Source: Lentilactobacillus senioris DSM 24302 = JCM 17472
GTDB taxonomy: Bacteria; Bacillota; Bacilli; Lactobacillales; Lactobacillaceae
Direction of reading: 5' to 3'
DNA length: 64,000 bases
NCBI RefSeq assembly: GCF_001436555.1
Contig: NZ_AYZR01000009.1
Coordinates: 186,001-250,000 of the forward strand
Below, one piece after another: positions 9,132-16,310 of this stretch. Position 1 is the stretch's first letter; every line of letters starts with the position of its first letter. The translations under genes were made by a program, and so were the position numbers. The notes beneath the pieces are model-generated. The model made no database searches. It was not told the origin of the DNA and saw only the letters and a list, made by a program, of their open reading frames with translations.

Positions 9132-10082
9132 ATGAGTGAATTTTTAACAATTGGCGAACCCATTTCTTTATTTGCATCAGAAGATGCGGACATGTCTTTA
9201 GCTCAAGCAACTAGTTTCCACAAATACTTGGCTGGAGCGGAAGTCAACGTAGCCGTTGGCGTTTCTCGCTTGGGTCACGATGCTGAATACTTAACTAGAC
9301 TAGGTCAAGATCCCTTTGGGGAATTTATTACGGATCAACTCCGCGAAAATAATATTGGCACTGAACATATTGAAACCACACCAGATTACTGGACAGCCTT
9401 TCAATTAAAACAACGTGTAACCCACGGCGATCCCGGTATTTTCTACTTTAGAAAGGGCTCTGCTGCTTCCCACTTCTTAAAGAGCACCTTGGATAAAGTC
9501 GACTTTTCTCACATCAAGCTAGTTCACCTTTCAGGAATCTTCCCAGCCATTTCAGAGCAAGCTAAGGAGGCCTTCCAGTACCTTATTGAATTAGTTAATC
9601 GTTACCACATTACTACTACTTTTGATCCCAATTTACGACCTCAACTTTGGGCATCTCAAGATGAAATGATTACCACTATCAATAGTTTTGCCGCTCAAGC
9701 TCAAATTATTCTGCCTGGTATTAACGAAGGTGAAATTTTAATGGGCAGCCGTGATCCTGAAAAAATTGCTGATTTTTACCTTAACCAAAGCGAAATTACC
9801 CACACGGTTGTAGTGAAAACCGGTGAAGATGGGGCCTACGTTAAGACTAAAGACGGCAACAGCTATTCAGTTTCTGGTTATAAAGCTGATGAAGTAGTAG
9901 ACACAGTCGGAGCCGGTGATGGCTTTGCAGTTGGTCTAATCACAGGGATTTTAGAAGGCTTACCATTTAAAGAAGCTGTAGCTCGCGCTAATGCCGTTGG
10001 TTGCCTAGCTGTCCAAGCTCCTGGCGATAATGATGGTTACCCTACTCCTGAACAACTAAAAGCCTTCATGGATAAGCAATAA
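9132..10082 (+). CDS. PfkB-family sugar-acid kinase (KguK/KdgK type)
   Basis: 316-residue ribokinase-fold kinase. It has the N-terminal substrate block FHKYLAGAEVNVAVG, the GDPGIFYFRKGSAAS lid segment and the C-terminal DTVGAGDGFAVG, where D263 is the catalytic base. These blocks are shared by 2-keto-3-deoxygluconate kinases and 2-ketogluconate kinases. No KDPG aldolase is present here, while a KguD-type reductase and KguE-type protein are, so phosphorylation of 2-ketogluconate at C6 is the better reading. An earlier TTG at 9117 is part of the ribosome binding site TTGGAGG, so ATG 9132 is the start. A strong terminator ends the operon. Confidence 0.85.
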   Translation: MSEFLTIGEPISLFASEDADMSLAQATSFHKYLAGAEVNVAVGVSRLGHDAEYLTRLGQDPFGEFITDQLRENNIGTEHIETTPDYWTAFQLKQRVTHGDPGIFYFRKGSAASHFLKSTLDKVDFSHIKLVHLSGIFPAISEQAKEAFQYLIELVNRYHITTTFDPNLRPQLWASQDEMITTINSFAAQAQIILPGINEGEILMGSRDPEKIADFYLNQSEITHTVVVKTGEDGAYVKTKDGNSYSVSGYKADEVVDTVGAGDGFAVGLITGILEGLPFKEAVARANAVGCLAVQAPGDNDGYPTPEQLKAFMDKQ

Positions 10083-10112
10083 TTTCCAACTAATAATTTA
10101 CTTACGAAGCTA

Positions 10113-10150
10113 AAAAATCCTCCAACGTTTTAAAACGTTGGAGGATTTTT
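10113..10150. terminator. Bidirectional intrinsic terminator
   Basis: A perfect 19-bp inverted repeat (AAAAATCCTCCAACGTTTT and its complement) with A and T flanks. It serves the kinase gene on plus and the dehydrogenase gene on minus. Confidence 0.92.
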
Positions 10151-10166
10151 CGATTAATTCTATTTA

Positions 10167-11111
10167 TTATTTAACGCCTTTAACGACTGGCCATTGTGGT
10201 GCAACGTTGTCCTTAACTACCTTAACAATTTCACCAGCTGCATCTACTGCCATCCGGTTCATGCATTCCACGGTATTAGAAGCAATATGAGGAGTTAACA
10301 ATACATTTTCTAATTGGAACAACTCGCTATCCATTGGTAGCGGTTCTTGGTCAAAAACATCCAAAGCTGCTCCGTAAATATCATGATTCTTCAAGGCTGC
10401 GATCAGATCGTCTGTCTTTACTAGTTCCCCACGAGCTAAGTTAATTAGAGAAGCTGAGTTCTTCATCATATCGAATTCAGCCTTACAAATACTATTAGCT
10501 GTTTCAGGAGTGACCGCCATGTGTAAGGTAATGATGTCTGCAGTTTTAAAGAGTTCTTCTCGACTAACCGCAGTGGCCACATCATTTTCCTTAGCAAATC
10601 GATCATTATAAATGATCTTCATATCCAATTGACTAGCTTTTTTAGCTACCATTTGGCCAATTCGACCAAATCCCAAAATTCCTAAGGTTTTACCCTCTAA
10701 ATCGAAACCTCGATGGGAGTGTTTATAATCGGAAAAATCACCGTTTCGCATAGCTGTTGAATCATTATAAATGTTTTTAGACAAGTCAAACATTTCAGCC
10801 AAAGTAGTTTCTGCTACGGTAGAAGCATTAGCAGTAGGAGTAATGGTAACCCAGATTCCGTGTTGTGCACAGAAATCAACGTCAATGTTGTTGAACCCTA
10901 CCCCGTTTCTGGCGATTATCTTCAGGTTTTCAAATTGTAAAATTTGTTCGTTAGTAATTTTTTTAGTCCCTAATAGCAATCCATATGCATCTGGCGCCTT
11001 GACCAAAGCATCAGCAACGGTTCCGTCTGTTTCCACAATTTCAAAACCATTAGCCCTTAATAGTTCCTTACCACTATCAGCAAGTGATTCTGCAACAACA
11101 ATTTTCTTCAT
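10167..11111 (-). CDS. D-isomer 2-hydroxyacid dehydrogenase, KguD-like
   Basis: 314-residue NAD(P)-dependent reductase of the D-2-hydroxyacid dehydrogenase family. The dinucleotide motif GFGRIG is at 147-152 and the catalytic triad is R227 (NLARGE), E256 (DQEPLP) and H275 (TPHIAS). It is not a serine-pathway enzyme by context: it lacks the ACT domain of long SerA and is divergent from an aldo/keto reductase across a perfect LacI-type operator. In kgu pathways this family reduces 2-keto-6-phosphogluconate to 6-phosphogluconate, which would also reoxidise a reduced cofactor. Substrate assignment is inference. The ribosome binding site is AAAGGGGA. Confidence 0.82.
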   Translation of the reverse strand: MKKIVVAESLADSGKELLRANGFEIVETDGTVADALVKAPDAYGLLLGTKKITNEQILQFENLKIIARNGVGFNNIDVDFCAQHGIWVTITPTANASTVAETTLAEMFDLSKNIYNDSTAMRNGDFSDYKHSHRGFDLEGKTLGILGFGRIGQMVAKKASQLDMKIIYNDRFAKENDVATAVSREELFKTADIITLHMAVTPETANSICKAEFDMMKNSASLINLARGELVKTDDLIAALKNHDIYGAALDVFDQEPLPMDSELFQLENVLLTPHIASNTVECMNRMAVDAAGEIVKVVKDNVAPQWPVVKGVK

Positions 11112-11150
11112 GTGATTGAATCCCCTTTCATTGCTTAAAACTAGCTATTA

Positions 11151-11179
11151 TTATTCTTAATACCATGAGTATATCACAA
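11151..11179 (-). promoter_or_regulatory. Probable promoter of the dehydrogenase gene
   Basis: Reading the minus strand, TTGTGA (11179-11174), a 17-base spacer and GAATAA (11156-11151). The perfect operator at 11180-11201 abuts the -35. Confidence 0.45.
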
Positions 11180-11201
11180 TTTTGGGAACCGGTTCCCAAA
11201 A
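11180..11201. promoter_or_regulatory. Perfect 22-bp LacI-type operator
   Basis: The core TTTGGGAACCGGTTCCCAAA (11181-11200) is fully palindromic, and one more base pair extends it on each side. It lies between the divergent dehydrogenase and aldo/keto reductase genes and matches the sites before 7057. Confidence 0.85.
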
Positions 11202-11215
11202 ATTATAAAAATCTA

Positions 11216-11244
11216 TTGTTTTTTTGTTTAAAGTGCATGATAAT
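11216..11244 (+). promoter_or_regulatory. Probable promoter of the aldo/keto reductase gene
   Basis: TTGTTT (11216-11221), a 17-base spacer and GATAAT (11239-11244). The second operator begins 5 bases downstream. Confidence 0.6.
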
Positions 11245-11249
11245 AACGA

Positions 11250-11263
11250 TGGAACCGTTTCCC
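11250..11263. promoter_or_regulatory. Second LacI-type operator in the divergent region
   Basis: TGGAACCGTTTCCC differs from the perfect operator half-sites at two positions. It covers the expected transcription start of the aldo/keto reductase. With the 11180 site it could support looping, since the two centres are about 66 bases apart. Confidence 0.7.
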
Positions 11264-11288
11264 TAAAATTAGTCTAGGAGGCTTTATT

Positions 11289-12278
11289 ATGTACATTGCA
11301 AATGATAATCGTTACGACCAAATGCCCATTCGCCGGGCTGGTAATTCTGGATTTCAATTACCGGCCTTGTCATTAGGTTTGTGGCGTAATTACGGTAACC
11401 ATGCCGATATCGCTAACAGCGAAGCCACAATGTTAACCGCATTTGACAACGGAATTTTTCACTTTGACTTAGCTAATAATTACGGTCCGGATGCCGGTAC
11501 TGCTGAAGAGACTTTCGGTCAAATTATGACTAAGGATTTACGACCTTACCGTCACGAACTAGTTTTATCTACTAAGGCCGGCTTTAGCATGTGGCCCGGC
11601 CCATACGGTGAAATGAGTTCGCGCAAGACTCTAATTACTAGTTTAGACGAAAGCCTTAAACGCATGCAGGTCGATTACGTGGATATCTTTTACTCTCACC
11701 GACCAGATCCGGTAACTTCCTTTGAAGAAACCGCCGAAGCCCTAGCAGACATTGTTCGCTCTGGTAAAGCACTTTATATCGGTATTTCTAATTACAATAC
11801 GGAACAAACCAAGCAAATGGCCACTTTATTGCGGGAACGAAACGTACCTTTCGTGGTTAACCAATATTCATATAATTTGTTGAACCAAGAAGCCGTAACT
11901 ACCGGTTTGCTTGATGAACTCAAACAAGATAACGCTGGAATGGTGGCTTACGGCCCACTTGCAGAAGGATTGTTATCAGGTAAATACAATACCGGCATCC
12001 CTAGTGACTTTCCTATCCACAGAACCAACAAGTTCTTATTTGCAAACGGGACCGATCAGGTAGTTACTAAATTAAATCAATTAACTGAGTTAGCTAATAA
12101 TCGAGGACAAACATTAGCTCAAATGGCAATTGCCTGGTTATTACATGATCCAGTAGTTACCAGCATCATTCTGGGGGTTTCTAACCAAGACCACCTAATT
12201 TCTAATTTAGAGGCTTTAAATCACTTAGAATTTACCACTGATGAACTAGCCAAAATCAATGAGATCGTTAACCAATAA
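11289..12278 (+). CDS. Aldo/keto reductase, YghZ (L-glyceraldehyde-3-phosphate reductase) type
   Basis: 329 residues closely following E. coli YghZ/Gpr in the blocks I recall: LPALSLGLW, FDLANNYGP, STKAGFSMWPGPYG, YVDIFYSHR. The catalytic tetrad of the family is present as D60, Y65, K96 and H137. Members reduce L-glyceraldehyde 3-phosphate and toxic aldehydes such as methylglyoxal with NADPH. It shares its control region with the dehydrogenase and so belongs to the LacI regulon. Its role in the pathway is not evident: aldehyde detoxification or redox balancing are possible. The C terminus is shorter than YghZ by roughly 15 residues. Ribosome binding site TAGGAGG. Confidence 0.88.
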   Translation: MYIANDNRYDQMPIRRAGNSGFQLPALSLGLWRNYGNHADIANSEATMLTAFDNGIFHFDLANNYGPDAGTAEETFGQIMTKDLRPYRHELVLSTKAGFSMWPGPYGEMSSRKTLITSLDESLKRMQVDYVDIFYSHRPDPVTSFEETAEALADIVRSGKALYIGISNYNTEQTKQMATLLRERNVPFVVNQYSYNLLNQEAVTTGLLDELKQDNAGMVAYGPLAEGLLSGKYNTGIPSDFPIHRTNKFLFANGTDQVVTKLNQLTELANNRGQTLAQMAIAWLLHDPVVTSIILGVSNQDHLISNLEALNHLEFTTDELAKINEIVNQ

Positions 12279-12283
12279 TCGCA

Positions 12284-12323
12284 AAATAACCACTTCCATA
12301 ATTAGATGGAAGTGGTTATTTTA
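12284..12323. terminator. Bidirectional intrinsic terminator
   Basis: A perfect 17-bp stem (AAAATAACCACTTCCAT and complement) with a 6-base loop and A/T flanks, between convergent genes. Confidence 0.92.
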
Positions 12324-12332
12324 ATCTCTTAA

Positions 12333-13691
12333 TTACAATCTAACGTGACCAATTTTTTGTAATAATCTTCGACCATTAAAGAAATTGTGGGTAACCGAAA
12401 CGTGTTTAATAAAATGAGCTCCTTTAGTAATTAACCTTACAGCTGAACGACTAGGCCAATACCCTTCAAATTGATTTTGGCTAATTTTAATATTCACAGT
12501 ATTAGGCATGTGACCGTACTGATTAGAAATAATCACCCAGTTTTCTGGTCGGGCTCGTTTTAAGGTGGCTTGAAAAATATTATGCTTGATTGAAATAGAA
12601 CTAGACGATTCAAAATGCACCGGAGCACCAAAATAATTGGTGTCGGCTCCCATCCCGCTTAGTCGAATGGGGTTTTTAATCACGTTAGACTGAAAAGTAA
12701 CATGCTTGATTTTATTCCGATTACTACTAGTCGTGTCGTGTTCTCCGATTGCTACTTGGGCTAACGAGACTAATCGTTTGCCAGAGTATTCTGGACGCCA
12801 AGTGTTATGGGTGACGGTTATGTAGCTAGATGGCTGATGATTGAAGTGTCCCTTACCATAACGGTTAAAGTTAGCCCCGCCGCTATTATAATTAGCGTAG
12901 TCGGTCTGAATTGCTTCCGCATACGCACCATGATTTCCCTTCTTGCGCAGCTTCTTTAAACTCAAAGTATGTCCGTAGCCATAAAACTGACAGTTAGTAA
13001 TTTTGACGTGCTTACTTCCCATCAGATCAAAAACGTGGCCCCCAACTCCACAGGCTTGATGAAAAGTTAGTCCATTAAAAACTGCATTTTGGGTTCGCAA
13101 CAACCGAAATGAATGACCGCCACTATAAAAATAACCGCCGGTCCAACTCAATCCCCTATTTACAATTCCGTAGAAAAAACCCCGTTTACCAGTAAAAGAA
13201 GCTTTATTAGCTTTGATTTTTACGTTCTTGGCAGTCGGTAATTTAACGTTGTTTTTCATTTTAAAATTGCCAACTAAGGTAATTGTCTGTCCCTTGCGAG
13301 CATGCTTAAATCGGCTACTTAGATTAGCACTAGTTTACTGAACGACCCTTATTGTTTTATATTTGGCCACGTTATGATAACTAATCTTGACGGTAGCTTT
13401 TCCCGCCTTAAGTCCCTTAATCTCTCCAGACTGGTTAACTTTAATCACCCGCGGATTACTAGATGACCACCGCGGATGAACCGTGTTATTAATCACCCGG
13501 CCAATTAGTTGTTGGTGTTGTCCCACCAATAAGCGATTGCCACCGGTTAAGGTTAGCTGTGGATCTATTCCAGTGCTAGCCTGTGAACTAGTTGCAGTCG
13601 TATCATCGGCCCAAGCAGTTCTTGGCTGGCATACTCCTAATAAATTAATTCCCCCTATTACCACCATCATGGAGATAATCTTCCTAAACAA
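12333..13691 (-). pseudogene. Secreted BIG2 / parallel beta-helix protein, broken by one in-frame stop
   Basis: Read on the minus strand, codon 1 is TTG 13691 behind AGGTGAG. A signal peptide follows (hydrophobic run, cleavage likely after AWA), then a Big_2-like Ig domain (SNPRVIKVNQSGEIKGLKAG). The frame meets TAA at 13337-13335 directly after IRVVQ. Past this stop the same frame stays open to 12333 and encodes a beta-helix domain with repeating N-rich turns (KHVKITNCQF, SISIKHNIFQ). Without the stop it would be one protein of about 452 residues. The downstream part has an internal ATG at 13259 but no convincing ribosome binding site. A true nonsense mutation, readthrough or a sequencing error are all possible. 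It may have been a surface polysaccharide-active or binding protein. Confidence 0.75.
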
Positions 13692-13782
13692 TTTAACTCA
13701 CCTACCTACTAAAAATGTCCTAAAGTTTTTAGCAACATCTTAGCACCAATTTCAAAGATTCCATTAATTATTGCTTAGTAAA

Positions 13783-13822
13783 TAAAAAACCGCCCGCTTC
13801 TGAAATCTCAGTGGCAGACGGT
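13783..13822 (-). terminator. Intrinsic terminator of the VOC gene
   Basis: On the minus strand ACCGTCTGC pairs with GCGGGCGGT using two G-U wobbles, with an inner CTGA/TCAG stem, then TTTTTTATT. The plus-strand version has mismatches, so it acts only on minus. Confidence 0.75.
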
Positions 13823-13827
13823 ACATT

Positions 13828-14265
13828 TTATTTAACTGCTTTTAAAATCCAAGTAATACCAAATTTATCCACCACTTGGCCAGCTTTTTCACCAGTTGGT
13901 TTCTTTTCATATGAACTAATAACTTTGACTCCATCTGAAGTTGAGACACGCTGATAAAGTGCTTCTAGCGCACTAACTGCAGCTGAGTCTTTTTGACTAA
14001 CCTGCAACATCAAAGATACCAGTGAAGAAACTACTGGCTTTCCCAGAAAACTATCAGCACAGAAAATCTTTTGACCCAGGATAGAAAAACCACCTTGAAC
14101 GGTCAATTCATTAAGATCTACGTCGGCGTTTAACGACATTTCTTCTGCTTGTCTTGGAGTTGGCACTGTCCGAAAAATGTCAGTGGCCCCAAAGATCTGT
14201 TGATAATAATCCAGAGCGCTTTTCGTATTTTCAAACGTCAAGTACGGAATTAACTCTGTTTCCAT
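13828..14265 (-). CDS. VOC (glyoxalase/PhnB-like) family protein
   Basis: 145 residues with the PhnB-type pattern: PYLTFENTKSALDYYQQIFGA at the start and VDKFGITWILKAVK at the end, as in small VOC-superfamily proteins with a paired beta-alpha-beta-beta-beta fold. Substrate is unknown, and members range from glyoxalases and fosfomycin or bleomycin resistance proteins to uncharacterised forms. I place the start at ATG 14265, after GAGGTAG, rather than at 14292. It is a single-gene unit with its own terminator. Confidence 0.8.
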   Translation of the reverse strand: METELIPYLTFENTKSALDYYQQIFGATDIFRTVPTPRQAEEMSLNADVDLNELTVQGGFSILGQKIFCADSFLGKPVVSSLVSLMLQVSQKDSAAVSALEALYQRVSTSDGVKVISSYEKKPTGEKAGQVVDKFGITWILKAVK

Positions 14266-14417
14266 CAAATAAACTACCTCATTTATAATCATTTAAACTA
14301 AATTTAAGGATAGACCTGATTTTCACAATTGTCAATTTACCCCCGATAAGGCGCCTGATCAGCTTTTTGGAATCGACAGTGCTAAACTGGGGACAAAGTC
14401 AATTTGGAGGTGACAGT

Positions 14418-14981
14418 ATGGAATTGGCAATTACAATTTTTGTACTTAACGCGCTATATATTTCTATCAACACTTTTCGGACTATGTTAGTAGTCAAAGG
14501 CCACCGGTACTTAGCACCGATAGTGGCCGTAGTAGAAGAATTGATTTACGTTATGGCGTTAGCAATTGCCTTGCAACACATCGACAGCAAGCTAAATATT
14601 GCGGCTTATGCTATTGGATTTGGGGTCGGTATTTATATTGGAATCATCATTGAAGATCGAATCGCTTTAGGATACGTCAACTTCCAAGTAACCGTCCAAA
14701 TCGATCCTAATAATCCCATGCATGAACATAGCGAAGAACTTCCCGAAATCCTTAGAGAAAAAGGTTACGGGGTTACCGTCAGCCACGCTGATGGCCGCAG
14801 CGGTCCTCGATTAGTGCTAAGTATCTTGGCCCCAAGAAAAGCCGAACGCAGGCTGATGGAACAAATTAAGGAAATTTCACCAGATGCTTTTATCATGGTT
14901 CAAGAACCAATCGAACTTTCTGGAGGCTTTTGGAGTAAAGAAGTCGACAAACGGTACCACAAAGCAAATAAAAATTCTTAA
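14418..14981 (+). CDS. UPF0316 membrane protein (DUF5698/DUF2179)
   Basis: 187 residues: three N-terminal membrane segments (residues 1-80, with SINTFRTMLVVKGHRYLAP between the first two) and a soluble C-terminal DUF2179 domain (about 95-165) with the EKGYGVTVSHADGRSGPR block. Function of the family is unknown. Start ATG 14418 follows GGAGGTGA, so the ATG at 14367 is rejected. Its last 4 bases overlap the convergent RNase H gene, so no terminator fits between them. Confidence 0.88.
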   Translation: MELAITIFVLNALYISINTFRTMLVVKGHRYLAPIVAVVEELIYVMALAIALQHIDSKLNIAAYAIGFGVGIYIGIIIEDRIALGYVNFQVTVQIDPNNPMHEHSEELPEILREKGYGVTVSHADGRSGPRLVLSILAPRKAERRLMEQIKEISPDAFIMVQEPIELSGGFWSKEVDKRYHKANKNS

Positions 14982-15733
14982 TCATTAAACAAATTCAGTT
15001 GAGACGTCTGCTCATGAAGCGCAGGAGTTTCAGCTGTTTTTTTCATTTGATCCATTGTTTGGTTTAAGAGTTCATCTACAAATACATTTCCGTGATTAAC
15101 CGCATGACCCTTAGTCCACTCAAATTGCAATTGGTTAAACTGCGGTAATAAGCGGTCCACTTGTTGCCATAGTTCAGCATTTTTTAGCGGCGCATTACCA
15201 GCTCGATGCCAATTTTTACGTTTCCAGCCAGCCAACCAGCCTTTTTGAATGGCATTTAAAACGTATTGAGAATCCAACACAGCCAAAATAGCCTTCTGGT
15301 TATATTGATGTTCAATCAAATACGTAAGGGCCTTAATGAGGCCCATAATTTCCATCCGGTTATTGGTGGCTCCCCACTCACCACCAGAATCACTGACCGT
15401 TTGCTGATCAGGTAGTTCAATTAAATATGCCCAGGCAGCTTTGTCATCAGCGTGAACATGATCACCAGCAACGTTACCGTGATTTCTAGAACCACCATCG
15501 GTATAAAAAGTAATTTCGGCCGATTTTAACGGGGTCGCTGGTCGAACCGCTGCCTTATTCTTAGGAGTGGTCCGATTAGCACTCTTTTCTTTTATGAAAG
15601 CCTCAGCCTGACTACGACTAGTAAAGCCTTTATAAATTGCTCCTGAATAACCACTCACTTGCCGCTTAGCTTCATCCCAAGTAGTATAAATCCCTGGTTT
15701 GCGTCCTTTTTTAATTGCGTAAAATTTACCCAT
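14978..15733 (-). CDS. rnhA: RNase HI with N-terminal viroplasmin/HBD domain
   Basis: 251 residues. The first 50 (MGKFYAIKKGRKPGIYTTW) form the caulimovirus viroplasmin-type RNA:DNA hybrid binding domain, joined by a basic linker to an RNase HI domain from about residue 72. The active-site carboxylates are D79 (YTDGG), E128 (NRMEI), D154 (LDSQY) and D220 (NVFVDEL), with H210 in KGH. It cleaves the RNA strand of RNA:DNA hybrids during replication and R-loop removal. The LAGWKRKNWHRAGN basic handle is also present. Ribosome binding site GGAGG on the minus strand. Confidence 0.93.
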   Translation of the reverse strand: MGKFYAIKKGRKPGIYTTWDEAKRQVSGYSGAIYKGFTSRSQAEAFIKEKSANRTTPKNKAAVRPATPLKSAEITFYTDGGSRNHGNVAGDHVHADDKAAWAYLIELPDQQTVSDSGGEWGATNNRMEIMGLIKALTYLIEHQYNQKAILAVLDSQYVLNAIQKGWLAGWKRKNWHRAGNAPLKNAELWQQVDRLLPQFNQLQFEWTKGHAVNHGNVFVDELLNQTMDQMKKTAETPALHEQTSQLNLFND

Positions 15734-15852
15734 CTGATTTCCTCCAGATAATTATTTTTAAAACTAAAAGTTAATAAATGGTTATGAAAGTTCGTAATCC
15801 TTTTCAAGATATTCATTTTATGCGAAAATATACATAAAAGGGGGTAAACTCA

Positions 15853-16284
15853 ATGGCCCAAACAACCGCCCAACTAATTACCGTTGAAGACGCGCGGGCG
15901 TTGCTTAAAGACCGGCACGAACAAATTAACGACAGATTCCCCAAGCTTAAGCGCCAAGGTAAATTCATTTTACCTGATTTTCGTTTAACAAGAAAACGGG
16001 AAGCGTTCAAGATTCGGCGCCATACCTTTTTGCAACATCACGCACGTTCCTATGTTGCTTTTGACTCTGAAAACGGTCAAACACTTTGGATGCACAACTT
16101 CCCTAGTTTAACCGAAGCACTCTTTTGGTTAGACACTGGTTTAAAGCCTACCGATACTGATACTAACTTTTCATTTAAACAATGGAAAGTAAAACATGAG
16201 GAAGATATCGTCGCCTTAAAAGACGAACTTAAGGCTAGAAAACATAAAAAAGAAGTTGCCCACAAAAAGCATAAGAAAGCATAA
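15853..16284 (+). CDS. Conserved-looking hypothetical protein with Lys/His-rich tail
   Basis: 143 residues with no recognised domain. The body is mixed alpha/beta with aromatic and basic residues (FKIRRHTFLQHHARSYVAF), and the last 20 residues are almost entirely Lys, His and Ala (KHKKEVAHKKHKKA), which suggests nucleic-acid or membrane-surface binding. AAGGGGG precedes the ATG at good distance. The stop codon lies at the left foot of the terminator hairpin. It is a lone gene, divergent from rnhA. Confidence 0.65.
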   Translation: MAQTTAQLITVEDARALLKDRHEQINDRFPKLKRQGKFILPDFRLTRKREAFKIRRHTFLQHHARSYVAFDSENGQTLWMHNFPSLTEALFWLDTGLKPTDTDTNFSFKQWKVKHEEDIVALKDELKARKHKKEVAHKKHKKA

Positions 16285-16310
16285 AAAGTCCGCCGCTGGC
16301 GGACTTTTTT
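16283..16310. terminator. Bidirectional terminator between convergent genes
   Basis: AAAAAGTCCGCC, GCT loop, GGCGGACTTTTTT. It overlaps the stop codons of both flanking genes. Confidence 0.9.

Noticed and set aside
9132-10082. 2-keto-3-deoxygluconate (KDG) pathway reading of the kinase
   Set aside because: No KDPG aldolase or hexuronate genes are present, while KguD- and KguE-type genes are. Kept as an alternative only.
10167-11111. Phosphoglycerate dehydrogenase for serine synthesis
   Set aside because: No serC or serB is nearby, there is no ACT domain, and the gene is under a sugar-acid type operator.
12333-13259. Beta-helix frame as an independent gene starting at ATG 13259
   Set aside because: No ribosome binding site precedes it, and it is in the same frame as the upstream signal-peptide part, separated by one stop codon.
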